This document shows positions 13,910-23,128 of a DNA stretch of 64,000 nt, piece after piece. Source of the DNA: Bacillota bacterium (GTDB lineage Bacteria; Bacillota; Clostridia; Lachnospirales; Lachnospiraceae); the NCBI GenBank assembly GCA_023390555.1, contig JAEWCQ010000002.1:1-64000 (forward strand), in the 5' to 3' direction. The translations under genes and the position numbers were made by a program. The notes under the pieces were generated by a model. That model did not search any database. It was not told the DNA's origin and saw nothing but the letters and a program-made list of their open reading frames with translations. Each line of letters starts with the position of its first letter. Positions within the stretch are counted from its first letter, which is position 1.

Positions 13910-14753
13910 ATGGAAAAACAGGCTTCCGATGTTTGTCATGATAGGTCCTACTTTTTTTTGGATGCTGGCCTTTGTACTGATCCCGCTGGTATATGTAATT
14001 GGAATCAGTTTTCTTACAAAAAATTCGAACGGCGGTGTGGATTTTGCCTTCTCCCTCAGTAGCTATGCAGGTCTGCTGAAAAGCGACTTCCTGATTATTA
14101 TGTACCGCTCCCTGCTGCTTTCTGTTCAGACGACCGTCCTGTGCCTGCTGATCGGCTATCCGTTTGCCTATATCATTGCGCATGTTCCGAGGCAGTATAA
14201 ACGCTACTTTGTCCTGTTTCTCATGCTTCCGTTCTGGATCAATTCGGTGATCCGGATATATGGCTGGAATACGCTGCTCCGGCAGGAGGGTATCATCAAC
14301 CATCTGCTGCTGATGATCGGGGTCATAAAAAGTCCGCTGACACTGCTTTATACCGATGGTTCCGTACTGCTTGGCATGGTGTATGATCTGCTTCCGTTTA
14401 CGGTACTCCCGTTATACACATCGATTGAGAAGCTGGACCCGTCGCTGATGGAAGCGGCGAGTGATCTCGGGGCATCCAGGGCGCGCACGTTTCGGCGTGT
14501 GATATTTCCGCTTACGATGCCGGGCATTTTTGCCGGCTCCATACAGACGTTTATTCCGTCACTGGGACTCTTTTATATCTCTGAAATGATGGGAGGCGGG
14601 ACAACAATTTATATCGGCAATCTGATTAAAAATCAATTCCTGTCCGCCAGAAACTGGCCGTTGGGAGCGGCATTGTCCATTGTGCTGATTCTGATCACAC
14701 TTATTTTGATGAAACTGTATACAAGAGTCGGCAGTCTGGAAGATATGGCATAA
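13899..14753 (+). CDS. potB: Polyamine-type ABC transporter permease 1
   Basis: Integral-membrane permease of 284 residues with about six helices and the binding-protein-dependent EAA loop (MEAASDLGASRARTFRRVIF) that docks the ATPase. Start 13899 has GAAGG 8 bases upstream and lies within the end of potA. Followed 12 bases later by potC. Confidence 0.92.
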   Translation: MKAKWKNRLPMFVMIGPTFFWMLAFVLIPLVYVIGISFLTKNSNGGVDFAFSLSSYAGLLKSDFLIIMYRSLLLSVQTTVLCLLIGYPFAYIIAHVPRQYKRYFVLFLMLPFWINSVIRIYGWNTLLRQEGIINHLLLMIGVIKSPLTLLYTDGSVLLGMVYDLLPFTVLPLYTSIEKLDPSLMEAASDLGASRARTFRRVIFPLTMPGIFAGSIQTFIPSLGLFYISEMMGGGTTIYIGNLIKNQFLSARNWPLGAALSIVLILITLILMKLYTRVGSLEDMA

Positions 14754-14765
14754 GGAGGCGATGGG

Positions 14766-15584
14766 ATGAAAGCAGAAAAAAGAAGAAAAGAACGAGCAGG
14801 ATTTCATCCGGCAGCTATGTTTTATGCCTGCCTTGTATACCTGTTTTTATATATTCCGATTATGGTGGTGATGGCGTTTTCGTTTAATACATCATCCATG
14901 AACATTACTTTTGAAGGGTTCACTGTGAAATGGTATTTTGAGATGTTTCAGAACTACCAGCTGATGCAGGCCTTCAAAAACACACTGATTGTAGCGGGAG
15001 TATCCACTGCGCTTTCGATTGTGATCGGAACGCTCTGTGCCGTCGGACTTTATAAATTTGAGTTCAAATTAAAAAGTCTGGTCAGCAACTCTCTTTACAT
15101 ACCAATCGCAATACCGGAAATTGTATTTGGGATCGCGCTGCTGGTGTTTTTTTCATCGATTCATATGAATACCAGCATGCTGACATTGATTCTTTCCCAT
15201 GTTACATTTTCGATGCCTTTTGTGGTCATCACGGTGAGATCCCGTATAGCTGGGTTTGACCGTTCGATTGAAGAAGCTGCAAGAGACTTAGGTGCAAATG
15301 AATTCCGTACATTTATGAGAGTGACTCTGCCCATGATTATGCCCGGTGTCATTTCCGGAGGAATGCTGGCTCTGACGTTATCTTTAGATGACGTTGTTAT
15401 CAGCTTTTTTACCGCCGGACCGGACAGCACCACCTTACCGCTTAAGATTTTGGGGATGGTGAAAAAGGGAATCTCTCCGGATGTAAATGCACTTTCTACT
15501 TTGATGATCCTGGGAACAGTTGGAATCATGGTTATCTCCCAGAGGATTCAAAATAAGCTGGAAAAAAAGCAGGGAGGCGAATAA
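14766..15584 (+). CDS. potC: Polyamine-type ABC transporter permease 2
   Basis: Permease of 272 residues, six predicted helices, EAA loop IEEAARDLGANEFRTFMRV. The N-terminal sequence YIPIMVVMAFSFN is typical of PotC. AAGGAGG precedes the ATG. It closes the importer and is followed after 73 bases by the second dehydrogenase. Confidence 0.92.
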   Translation: MKAEKRRKERAGFHPAAMFYACLVYLFLYIPIMVVMAFSFNTSSMNITFEGFTVKWYFEMFQNYQLMQAFKNTLIVAGVSTALSIVIGTLCAVGLYKFEFKLKSLVSNSLYIPIAIPEIVFGIALLVFFSSIHMNTSMLTLILSHVTFSMPFVVITVRSRIAGFDRSIEEAARDLGANEFRTFMRVTLPMIMPGVISGGMLALTLSLDDVVISFFTAGPDSTTLPLKILGMVKKGISPDVNALSTLMILGTVGIMVISQRIQNKLEKKQGGE

Positions 15585-15657
15585 TTCCAAGAGTTATATA
15601 GGATTCCTAAAACAAGTCACTTGATAATAAAAATCATTAAAAATTGGAGGAATTATT

Positions 15658-16938
15658 GTGAAATTATTAGTATTAGGAGCAGGCGGAGTAGGACAGTCCG
15701 TAGCAATGCTCATTAAAAAAGGTGAAAAGAACAGCGGTAACTGGTTGGACCTGATGGTAATTGCAGATTATAATCTGCATCGGGCAAAGGAAGTGGCTGA
15801 TTTTGTAAATGATCCCCGCTTCATACCGGAAAAACTGGATGCGTCAAACAAACAGGAAATTGTTGAGATGATTCAAAAGCATAATATCAGCTTTGTCTTA
15901 AATGTCGTTGCTCCTGTATTCAACGAGACAATTTTTGAAGCAGCATACGAGGCCGGCGTCGGCTATATGGACTGTGCCATGACGTTATCCCACAGACATG
16001 CAGATAAGCCTTATGAGCTGACCAATATTATGCTGGGTGATTATCAGTTTGAGCAGAATGAAAAATGGAAAAAGAAAAAAATTATGGCACTGGTCGGTTC
16101 CGGTGTGGAACCTGGAATCTCAGATGTGTTTGCGAAATATGCACAAAAGCATCTGTTTGATGAAATCGATGAAATCAACGTCCGTGACGGAGATAATTAC
16201 GTAATTCCGGGAAAAGAGGTATCGTTTGGTTTTTCTATCTGGACAACGATTGAAGAGTGTTTAAATCCACCTCTGGTGTGGGAAAAAGAAAAAGGGTGGT
16301 TCACCACAGAGTGTTTCTCGGAGCCGGAGACATTTTTCTTCCCGGGCGGAATCGGAAATGTGGAAGTGGTCAATGTAGAGCATGAAGAAGTGGCACTGAT
16401 CCCAAGATACATCGACTGCAAGCGGGTAACGTTTAAATATGGTATCTCTAAGGAATTCCGTACGATGTTAAAGAATCTCGAAGCTCTTGGTATGGATAAG
16501 GCAGATAATAAGATTAAAATAGGCGACTCTGAGATCACACCGCGTGACTTTTTAAGTGTCGTTGCTCCGTCGCCGCTGGATACAGCCAGTATAATGGTAG
16601 GAAAAGGCTGTGCGGGAACCTGGGTGACAGGAACGAAAAATGATCTGCACCGTTCTGTTTATCTGTATCAGATTGCGGATAATCAGGAATGCATCAAAAA
16701 TTTCGGTACTTCTTCTGTTGTCGCACAGACAGCAGTAGGGCCGGTTGTCATGCTCGACCTGATTGCAAACGGCATCTGGAAAGCAGAAGGGGTTGTAGGA
16801 CCGGAAGCGTTTGATCCGGACCCGTTTGTGCTGAAAATGAAAGAGTATGGATTCCCGGCAGCCATTTATGAAAAAGATTCCGAATTCGATGAGCAGTATC
16901 AGAGAGATGAAATCTTTAACGAAATGTTCGGAATTTAA
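15658..16938 (+). CDS. Saccharopine dehydrogenase-like oxidoreductase, paralogue 2
   Basis: Second NAD(P)-dependent enzyme of this family, 426 residues, with Rossmann motif VLGAGGVGQSVAMLI and segments closely parallel to paralogue 1 (VEPGISDVFAKYAQKHLFDE; FGTSSVVAQTAVGPVVMLDL). GTG start with GGAGG upstream. The two paralogues keep the same architecture but differ throughout, so they probably act on different substrates, or as opposing steps or as a heteromer. It lies directly before the aminotransferase. Confidence 0.8.
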   Translation: MKLLVLGAGGVGQSVAMLIKKGEKNSGNWLDLMVIADYNLHRAKEVADFVNDPRFIPEKLDASNKQEIVEMIQKHNISFVLNVVAPVFNETIFEAAYEAGVGYMDCAMTLSHRHADKPYELTNIMLGDYQFEQNEKWKKKKIMALVGSGVEPGISDVFAKYAQKHLFDEIDEINVRDGDNYVIPGKEVSFGFSIWTTIEECLNPPLVWEKEKGWFTTECFSEPETFFFPGGIGNVEVVNVEHEEVALIPRYIDCKRVTFKYGISKEFRTMLKNLEALGMDKADNKIKIGDSEITPRDFLSVVAPSPLDTASIMVGKGCAGTWVTGTKNDLHRSVYLYQIADNQECIKNFGTSSVVAQTAVGPVVMLDLIANGIWKAEGVVGPEAFDPDPFVLKMKEYGFPAAIYEKDSEFDEQYQRDEIFNEMFGI

Positions 16939-16988
16939 GTTCGAAACCGGAGAAAAGAAGAAAGGGATTAGGAAGAAAAAGAGATAGC

Positions 16989-18344
16989 ATGGAAAAAAAA
17001 GAAACCGTATTGAAAGATTTGGATCATATTTTAGGAATCATACACAGTGAAGAACTTACAGAAGAACAGAAAGAGACCATGACCCGGGAGACCGTCGAAT
17101 ATTTTGACACCTATGTCAGTCCTGGATGGCTGAAATACAGAAAATCCGTTTCCACCAACAGCGCGACTTTGGAATGGAAAGATTACGGTGCGTATTGCAG
17201 CAGTCTGTATGGAGAGGAATTCATCGACTGTCTGGGCGGGTTTGGAATCTATACCTGCGGTCATAGGAATCAGGAAATCATGGATACCGTGAAGGCACAG
17301 ATGAATCACCAGTGCCTTCACTCACAGGAGCTGTTAGACCCGCTCCGTGGGTATCTGGCGAAGGCAGTTTCGCAGATTACACCGGGAGATCTTGAAAAGT
17401 GCTTTTTCACAAACGGCGGAGCCGAAGCGGTTGAGATGGCGCTGAAGCTTGCCAGAATCGCGACAGGCGGAAGCTGGTTTATTTCCACGGTACGTGCCTT
17501 TCACGGGAAGTCCATGGGAGCGATTTCCATGGGAGGAAAGGGAAGCTACCGGACACCGTATACGCCGATGGTACAGCAGGTACAGCATGTGGAGTATGGC
17601 GTTGCGGAGGATGTGAGAAAGGCGATCAACAACCTGCAGGCAGTCGGTGAAAAAGTAGCGGGTGTGATTTTGGAGCCGATTCAGGGAGAAGCCGGAATTA
17701 TTATTCCGCCGGAAGGTTATTTAAAAGAAGTGCGGGAAATCTGTGACGAAACCGGTGTTGCACTGATCTTTGACGAGATACAGACCGGTATGGGAAGAAC
17801 AGGAACCATGTTCCGCTGTGAAGCAGAAGAAGTGGTCCCGGATATTATGACCTTTGGAAAGGCGTTCGGCGGCGGCATTATGCCGATTACGGGAATCATC
17901 TGCAGACCGCATATGTGGACGCAGGAGCTGGTGGATAATCCATGGCTGTTAGGATCTCCGACGTTTGGCGGCAATCCGCTTGCCTGCTCGGCAGCTCTGG
18001 CTACGATCCATTATATGTTAGAACACGATATCCCGGGACAGTGCCGTGAGAAGGGTGCCTATTTAAAAGAAGGACTCGAAAAACTGTGGAAAAAATATCC
18101 GACGGTGATTCAGGAAGTACGCGGAACCGGATTGATGCTTGGAGTCGAATTTTTTGATGATGAGATGGGATATTCCGTATCAAAAGGCATGTTTGCCAGA
18201 AAGGTACTGACGGCTGGAACACTGGTAAATTCAAAATGTGTACGTTTTGAGCCGGCGGCAGTCATTTCCTATGAGGACCTGGATCAGGTTCTCCTGCGGA
18301 TGGAGGAAGCTCTGAGCGATACAAGAGAAGAACTGGGACTGTAG
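16989..18344 (+). CDS. Class III (putrescine-type) aminotransferase
   Basis: PLP-dependent aminotransferase of 451 residues of the ornithine/putrescine aminotransferase family. It contains FTNGGAEAVEMALKLAR, the PLP-ring Asp in LIFDEIQTGMGRTG, and the catalytic Lys in TFGKAFGGGIMPITG. The long N-terminal extension before the active domain resembles YgjG putrescine aminotransferase. It would convert a terminal amine to an aldehyde using 2-oxoglutarate or pyruvate as acceptor. Next to an aldehyde dehydrogenase, giving a two-step route such as putrescine to 4-aminobutanal to GABA (inference). Confidence 0.87.
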   Translation: MEKKETVLKDLDHILGIIHSEELTEEQKETMTRETVEYFDTYVSPGWLKYRKSVSTNSATLEWKDYGAYCSSLYGEEFIDCLGGFGIYTCGHRNQEIMDTVKAQMNHQCLHSQELLDPLRGYLAKAVSQITPGDLEKCFFTNGGAEAVEMALKLARIATGGSWFISTVRAFHGKSMGAISMGGKGSYRTPYTPMVQQVQHVEYGVAEDVRKAINNLQAVGEKVAGVILEPIQGEAGIIIPPEGYLKEVREICDETGVALIFDEIQTGMGRTGTMFRCEAEEVVPDIMTFGKAFGGGIMPITGIICRPHMWTQELVDNPWLLGSPTFGGNPLACSAALATIHYMLEHDIPGQCREKGAYLKEGLEKLWKKYPTVIQEVRGTGLMLGVEFFDDEMGYSVSKGMFARKVLTAGTLVNSKCVRFEPAAVISYEDLDQVLLRMEEALSDTREELGL

Positions 18345-18441
18345 GCTTGCAGGGATGCGGATGAAAAGATGCCAGAAAAGCTGATCTGCATCCCAAAGCA
18401 GGTACGCCAAGTCGTACTTGAACACGGAAAGGAAAGATCGT

Positions 18442-19923
18442 ATGACGGAAATAAAAAAGAATTATATTGACGGTCAGTGGTCAGAGTCCGTAACAGGAAA
18501 GACACAGACCGTATGGAATCCTGCGACAGGAGAGGTTCTTGCCTACACGACAGACAGTAATGACCAGGACACACTGGCGGCGATTGCAGCAGCCAGAAGA
18601 TCCTTTTACGAAACGCGGGAATGGCGTGATTTAAACGGTCAGGCAAGATCCGATATGCTTTTAAACATTGCATACCGGATGGAGCAGAAAAAAGAGCTTC
18701 TGATCCGGACCGATACATTAGATAACGGAAAGCCGCTCCGTGAGGCGGAGGGTGATATTGATGATGCCATTCACTGCTTTCGGTATTACGCAGGGCTCAT
18801 AACTGCACCGAGCGGAGTGACATATGAGGTACAGGACGGATTTGGGCCGATGCACTCCTATACGATTGCAGAACCGATTGGAGTATGCGGTCAGATTACA
18901 CCATGGAACTATCCGCTTTTGATGTCGACCTGGAAACTCGCACCGGCACTTGCAGCGGGAAACAGCGTGGTATTTAAACCAAGTTCCAACTGTCCGCTTT
19001 CCACGATCCTGCTGTTTGAGATATTTGAAGAAGCAGGAATGCCGAAAGGAAGCGTCAACCTGGTGCTCGGCAGCGGCGGCGCGGTCGGTCATACGATAGC
19101 CTCGAGCAGCGATGTGGATATGGTGACCTTTACCGGCTCCACAAAAGTCGGGCAGTCTATCGCAGCGGATGCGGTCGGCAACCTGAAAAAAGTCGGACTG
19201 GAATTGGGCGGAAAATCACCAAATATCATCTTTGAGGATTGTGATCTGGATGGTGCGGTGGAATGGGCCATGATCGGAACATTCTTTAATCAGGGGCAGG
19301 TATGCTCCGCCTGTGCAAGAATTTATGTACAGGATACGATTCATGACGCATTTCTGGCAAAATTAAAGGCCAAGACTGAAACTATGTCCATCGGAAACGG
19401 ATTGGATAATCCGGATATCGGGCCGCTGGTCAGCGAAGCCCAGATGAACAAGGTGCTTTCCTACATTGAAAGAGGGAAAGAAGAAGGCGCGGTTCTCGTG
19501 ACAGGTGGTTACCGCTATCTGGAAGGGGATTGTGCAAAGGGCTTTTTTGTAAAACCGGCGATTTTTGACCAGTGCACGCAGGATATGACGATTGTTCGGG
19601 AAGAGATCTTTGGACCGGTTGCCTGCATCGTTACCTTTCATACGGAAAAGGAAGCAATTGCGATGGCAAATGACACCGAATATGGACTTGCGGGAACCGT
19701 GTGTACCAAAGACGGGGCAAAGGCAATCCGTGTCATGAAAGAGATCCGGGCCGGCATTATGTGGATCAACTGCTGTCAGCCTACGTTCTCACAGGCTCCG
19801 TGGGGAGGCTATAAGATGAGCGGAATCGGCCGTGAGCTGTCGGTAAACGGTCTGGAAGAATATCAGGAAATCAAGCAGGTCAATATCGCACTTGAGACGG
19901 GACCGATCGGATGGTATTCCTAA
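18442..19923 (+). CDS. NAD(P)-dependent aldehyde dehydrogenase
   Basis: Aldehyde dehydrogenase of 493 residues, near the usual length. It shows the oxyanion region ITPWNYPLLMSTWKLAPAL, the general-base Glu in LELGGKSPN, and the catalytic Cys in FNQGQVCSACARIYV. It is closest by eye to betaine-aldehyde/aminobutyraldehyde dehydrogenases. Start 18442 has GGAAAGG upstream and matches the family N-terminus; an in-frame start at 18418 is less likely. Last gene of the amine cluster and closed by a terminator, fitting oxidation of the aldehyde made by the preceding aminotransferase. Confidence 0.9.
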   Translation: MTEIKKNYIDGQWSESVTGKTQTVWNPATGEVLAYTTDSNDQDTLAAIAAARRSFYETREWRDLNGQARSDMLLNIAYRMEQKKELLIRTDTLDNGKPLREAEGDIDDAIHCFRYYAGLITAPSGVTYEVQDGFGPMHSYTIAEPIGVCGQITPWNYPLLMSTWKLAPALAAGNSVVFKPSSNCPLSTILLFEIFEEAGMPKGSVNLVLGSGGAVGHTIASSSDVDMVTFTGSTKVGQSIAADAVGNLKKVGLELGGKSPNIIFEDCDLDGAVEWAMIGTFFNQGQVCSACARIYVQDTIHDAFLAKLKAKTETMSIGNGLDNPDIGPLVSEAQMNKVLSYIERGKEEGAVLVTGGYRYLEGDCAKGFFVKPAIFDQCTQDMTIVREEIFGPVACIVTFHTEKEAIAMANDTEYGLAGTVCTKDGAKAIRVMKEIRAGIMWINCCQPTFSQAPWGGYKMSGIGRELSVNGLEEYQEIKQVNIALETGPIGWYS

Positions 19924-19956
19924 AATTCAATAGAGAGAAGAAATTAAAATGCCAAA

Positions 19957-19990
19957 AGAAGTCTGACCTTACTGTCAGGCTTCTTTTTTC
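19957..19990 (+). terminator. Terminator of the amine operon
   Basis: GAAGTCTGAC pairs with GTCAGGCTTC (one G-U) around a six-base loop, followed by a run of six T. Confidence 0.88.
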
Positions 19991-20057
19991 TGCAATGGTG
20001 CAGACGGGGCATTCATATCCGTTTCAGAAAAAACAGGAAAACAATGGGAAAAAATCC

Positions 20058-20100
20058 TTGACAGAAAAAGGAATCAGAGATAATATCTTGATATCAAGAT
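20058..20100 (+). promoter_or_regulatory. MarR promoter with overlapping palindromic operator
   Basis: Consensus -35 TTGACA (20058-20063), a 17-base spacer and TAATAT (20081-20086). The -10 is overlapped by a perfect 16-base palindrome ATCTTGATATCAAGAT (20085-20100). Overlap predicts repression by the MarR protein encoded 28 bases downstream. Confidence 0.85.
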
Positions 20101-20127
20101 AAATAAACAAAAAGGGAGCGGGCATGT

Positions 20128-20577
20128 ATGAGAGATGATTCCTTAAAACTGGTAATTGCTCTTGCCAGAAGCCATAACGCCCTGTTTACTTTAATTGAAA
20201 AGAATATCCGGAGCTTTGGACTGACCATGAGTGAATTCGGCGTTTTGGAAGCCCTGCTTCATAAAGGGGAACTGCCGGTTCAGAAGCTTTGTGAAAAGAT
20301 ATTGGTAACAAGCGGCTCTATGACGTATATTATTAACAAACTTGGGGAAAAAGGATATGTAAGGCGCTATCGCTGTAAAAAGGATGCAAGAGTCTGGTAT
20401 GTCAGGCTGACCGAAGAAGGGCAGGCATTTATTACAGGAATTTTTCCCGCACATGAGAGATTTATACAGGAGATCTTAAGCGGAGTAGAGAAGGAAGACA
20501 AGAAAAATCTGATACGCGGACTTTTTCAGATGAAGAATTCATTGGAACAGCAAAAAGACGCGGTCAGGGATAAATAA
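20128..20577 (+). CDS. MarR-family regulator
   Basis: Winged-helix regulator of 149 residues with the recognition helix region VTSGSMTYIINKLGEKGYVR and the wing (RCKKDARVWYVRLTEEG). It resembles the HosA/OhrR-like branch but no conserved N-terminal redox Cys is seen. Ribosome site AAGGGAG. Its own promoter carries a matching palindrome, and a nitroreductase follows 23 bases later, so it probably represses both and responds to an electrophile or aromatic compound. Confidence 0.88.
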   Translation: MRDDSLKLVIALARSHNALFTLIEKNIRSFGLTMSEFGVLEALLHKGELPVQKLCEKILVTSGSMTYIINKLGEKGYVRRYRCKKDARVWYVRLTEEGQAFITGIFPAHERFIQEILSGVEKEDKKNLIRGLFQMKNSLEQQKDAVRDK

Positions 20578-20600
20578 GAAAGAGAAGGAGGATGAACACC

Positions 20601-21173
20601 ATGAGTTTCATTAAGAGTTTGGAGACAAGAAGAACTTATTACAACATTAACCGTGAATTACCGGTAGCAGAAGAAGAGGTGGTCGGAATCATTGAAAAGG
20701 TAACGGAGGCTACTCCGGATGCATTCAATATGAAGAGTGCCCGCCTGGTGGTTGCGCTTGGTGAGAAGCAGGATCAGCTTTGGGACGCAATTTACGATGC
20801 GTTTGATGGTAAAGTTGCTCACGAAAAAATCGACAGCTTTAAGAGCGGATATGGCACAATCCTATATTTTATTGACGAGGATGTAGTAAAGAGCATGCAG
20901 GAGCAGTTTGCATTTTACGCACATAATTTCCCAATATGGGCGAATCAGGCAAACGGTATGCTGCAGTCCAATATCTGGACCGCTTTGCGTGAGGTAGGAA
21001 TCGGAGCTTCTCTTCAGCATTACAATCCGGTAATCAATGATGCGGTAGCAAAATTGTTCGAAGTGCCGGGCAACTGGACGTTAATCGCACAGATGCCGTT
21101 TGGCGGAATCGGGGCAGAGCCTGATGCAAAAGAAAAAGAAGACATTGGTAAAAGAGTTCTGATTAAAAAATAA
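20601..21173 (+). CDS. Nitroreductase-family flavoenzyme (Frm2/Hbn1-like)
   Basis: FMN enzyme of 190 residues. The opening SFIKSLETRRTYYNI (Arg-Arg for FMN phosphate) and the late block WTLIAQMPFGGIGAEPDAKE are typical of the short Frm2/Hbn1-like nitroreductases. It reduces nitro compounds or quinones with NAD(P)H (family knowledge). ATG at 20601 is preferred since the AAGGAGG site abuts the upstream ATG at 20592. It shares an operon with the MarR gene and ends at a terminator. Confidence 0.88.
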   Translation: MSFIKSLETRRTYYNINRELPVAEEEVVGIIEKVTEATPDAFNMKSARLVVALGEKQDQLWDAIYDAFDGKVAHEKIDSFKSGYGTILYFIDEDVVKSMQEQFAFYAHNFPIWANQANGMLQSNIWTALREVGIGASLQHYNPVINDAVAKLFEVPGNWTLIAQMPFGGIGAEPDAKEKEDIGKRVLIKK

Positions 21174-21190
21174 AACAGAGTTATAAAATT

Positions 21191-21218
21191 GGGCCTAAGA
21201 ATATCTTAGGTCCTTTTT
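21191..21218 (+). terminator. Terminator after the nitroreductase
   Basis: GGGCCTAAGA pairs with TCTTAGGTCC (one G-U) with a short loop, followed by TTTTT. Confidence 0.88.
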
Positions 21219-21306
21219 GTGTGAAACAGGAAAGTTGAAAAAAAGACCGGAAAAGGCTATAATCTACCTGTCCTATGTGACAGAGATGGTACAGGAGGAA
21301 GCGCAA

Positions 21307-22539
21307 ATGATTCGGAAACTGGTGCAGAATTACAGGAAAATAGCGTTATATACGGTGGCGGGAGCCATTGTCGGTGTTTTGATCGGTGCCATAGATGCGG
21401 GATTCGGTGAAGTGCTGCAGGCAATTACAGAAATCAGAAGCAGCCATCCGATGCAGTTTCTCCCCTTTTTGCCGCTTGCAGGAGCAGCCATTGTGCTTCT
21501 CTACCGCTATGTCAGCAGAGAAAGCTTAAAAGGCATGACACTGGTTTTTCAGACCGGACACGGAGAAGCGGATCGGATTCCGAGAATGCTGATTCCACTT
21601 GTGATTTTAAGCACCTGGGTGACACACCTGTTTGGCGGAAGTGCGGGCAGAGAGGGTGTTGCAGTACAGCTGGGAGCTGCTGTCGCACATACGATAGGCC
21701 GGAAATTAAAATTTCTGGACAATCCAAGAGCACTTCTTGTAATCGGAATGGCGGCCGGATTCGCAGGGCTGTTCCAGACTCCCGTTGCGGCCACGTTTTT
21801 TGCCCTGGAGGTACTGGTATCCGGTGTTCTTTTATATGAAGTTCTGCTGCCTGCACTTGCTGCTGCCTATACGGCAAGTATAACCTCTCATTTTCTGGGA
21901 CTGGAAAAATTTTCGGTGCCAATACAGGATTCGCTGCAGCTGACACCGGAAGTGTTGATCCGGCTTCTTGTAATCGGGATCGTATTTGGGGTCGTTGGAG
22001 GTGTATTTGCCTCCGTACTTGGATATTGTAAGAAATTGGCTGCGGATAAACTGGAAAATCCGGTGATAAGAATCGTCCTTATGGGATTTGTGCTTTCCGT
22101 TTTGTTTTTATTGCTGCATCTTAGCAGATATTCCGGTCTCGGAACGAATCTCATTTCTCTGAGTTTCCAGAATGGGCAGATTTATGCCTATGACTGGATT
22201 CTGAAACTGCTGCTGACGGTTCTGACTTTGGCGGCCGGATTTCAGGGCGGCGAGGTAACACCGCTGTTTTCAATCGGTGCGAGTCTCGGGATCGTTCTGG
22301 GGTCTCTGCTGGGCCTGCCAGTTACGTTTGTTGCCGCACTCGGCTATGCGGCGGTATTCGGGAGTGCAACAAATACATTGCTGGCTCCGATTTTCATCGG
22401 TGCGGAGATTTTTGGACCTCAGAATACGATTTATTTTGCTATTGTCTGTTCGATTGCTTATGTATTTAATGGAAATAAGACCATCTATTCCGCGCAGAAG
22501 AACTACCGATTCTTTTCAAATGAGGGACTGGATGTGTGA
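21307..22539 (+). CDS. CLC antiporter, fluoride (CLC-F) type
   Basis: Membrane ion transporter of 410 residues. Start 21307 has AGGAGGA 6 bases upstream. The selectivity region GSAGREGVAVQLG keeps the gating Glu. The first anion-binding loop, GSGIP in chloride CLCs, reads KGMTLVF with Met replacing the Ser, and the later loop is GGEVTPLFSIGASLG. In my recollection, GREGVxVQ plus this Met replacement marks the fluoride-exporting CLC-F clade. A fluoride/proton antiporter protecting against fluoride is therefore likely. No fluoride riboswitch is visible in the 130 bases upstream. Confidence 0.8.
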   Translation: MIRKLVQNYRKIALYTVAGAIVGVLIGAIDAGFGEVLQAITEIRSSHPMQFLPFLPLAGAAIVLLYRYVSRESLKGMTLVFQTGHGEADRIPRMLIPLVILSTWVTHLFGGSAGREGVAVQLGAAVAHTIGRKLKFLDNPRALLVIGMAAGFAGLFQTPVAATFFALEVLVSGVLLYEVLLPALAAAYTASITSHFLGLEKFSVPIQDSLQLTPEVLIRLLVIGIVFGVVGGVFASVLGYCKKLAADKLENPVIRIVLMGFVLSVLFLLLHLSRYSGLGTNLISLSFQNGQIYAYDWILKLLLTVLTLAAGFQGGEVTPLFSIGASLGIVLGSLLGLPVTFVAALGYAAVFGSATNTLLAPIFIGAEIFGPQNTIYFAIVCSIAYVFNGNKTIYSAQKNYRFFSNEGLDV

Positions 22540-22637
22540 AAGTGGTCTGCAGGACCAAAGATAGCAGTTGCAAATGCATGATAAATTTTGCATAATAATA
22601 ATAGAAAATAAAATGGTTCTGCTATGGGAGAGAAGAG

Positions 22638-23096
22638 ATGAAGCATAGATTTCACTATGAGATGCCAATCGGCACCATCTGCATAGAAGCAGAAAATGAG
22701 AAGATTACCGGTCTGTATCTCGATGGGGAAATGGACGAAAATGAGTGTGAGACAGAGCTGATACGGGAAGCGCACCGGCAGCTGTCGGAATATTTTAAGC
22801 AGGAGAGGACGGAGTTTGACCTGCCGCTTCAACTGCACGGAACGGAATTTCAAAAGCGTGTCTGGAAAGCGCTGCAGACGATTCCCTATGGAGAAACACG
22901 CAGCTATGGGGAACTTGCGAAAATGACCGGCAATCCCAAGGCCTGCCGCGCGGTTGGCGGAGCCAACCACCGAAACAGGATTCTGATCGTCGTACCCTGT
23001 CACAGAGTCATCGGTGCAGACGGTTCTCTGGTCGGTTTTGGCGGAGGACTGGATGTAAAAGCATTTCTGCTGGAGCTGGAGAAGCAAAAGCTTTGA
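22638..23096 (+). CDS. ogt: Methylated-DNA-protein-cysteine methyltransferase
   Basis: Suicide DNA-repair protein of 152 residues that takes the methyl from O6-methylguanine. The active-site Cys is in IVVPCHRVIG, with the helix-turn-helix region TRSYGELAKMTGNPKACRAV and the GGA(N)NH region before it. Length is normal for Ogt. Followed closely by a TetR gene on the same strand. Confidence 0.93.
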   Translation: MKHRFHYEMPIGTICIEAENEKITGLYLDGEMDENECETELIREAHRQLSEYFKQERTEFDLPLQLHGTEFQKRVWKALQTIPYGETRSYGELAKMTGNPKACRAVGGANHRNRILIVVPCHRVIGADGSLVGFGGGLDVKAFLLELEKQKL

Positions 23097-23128
23097 CAAG
23101 ACTGCCGGGAGAACAAAGGAGCGTGGAT

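Noticed and set aside
16989..18344. Glutamate-1-semialdehyde aminotransferase as the identity of the class III enzyme
   Set aside because: The long N-terminal extension and amine-operon context fit putrescine-type aminotransferase better, and no haem genes are nearby.
21174..21306. A fluoride riboswitch before the CLC gene
   Set aside because: The conserved pseudoknot segments were not found; the only structure is the nitroreductase terminator and a short CTGTC/GACAG stem.
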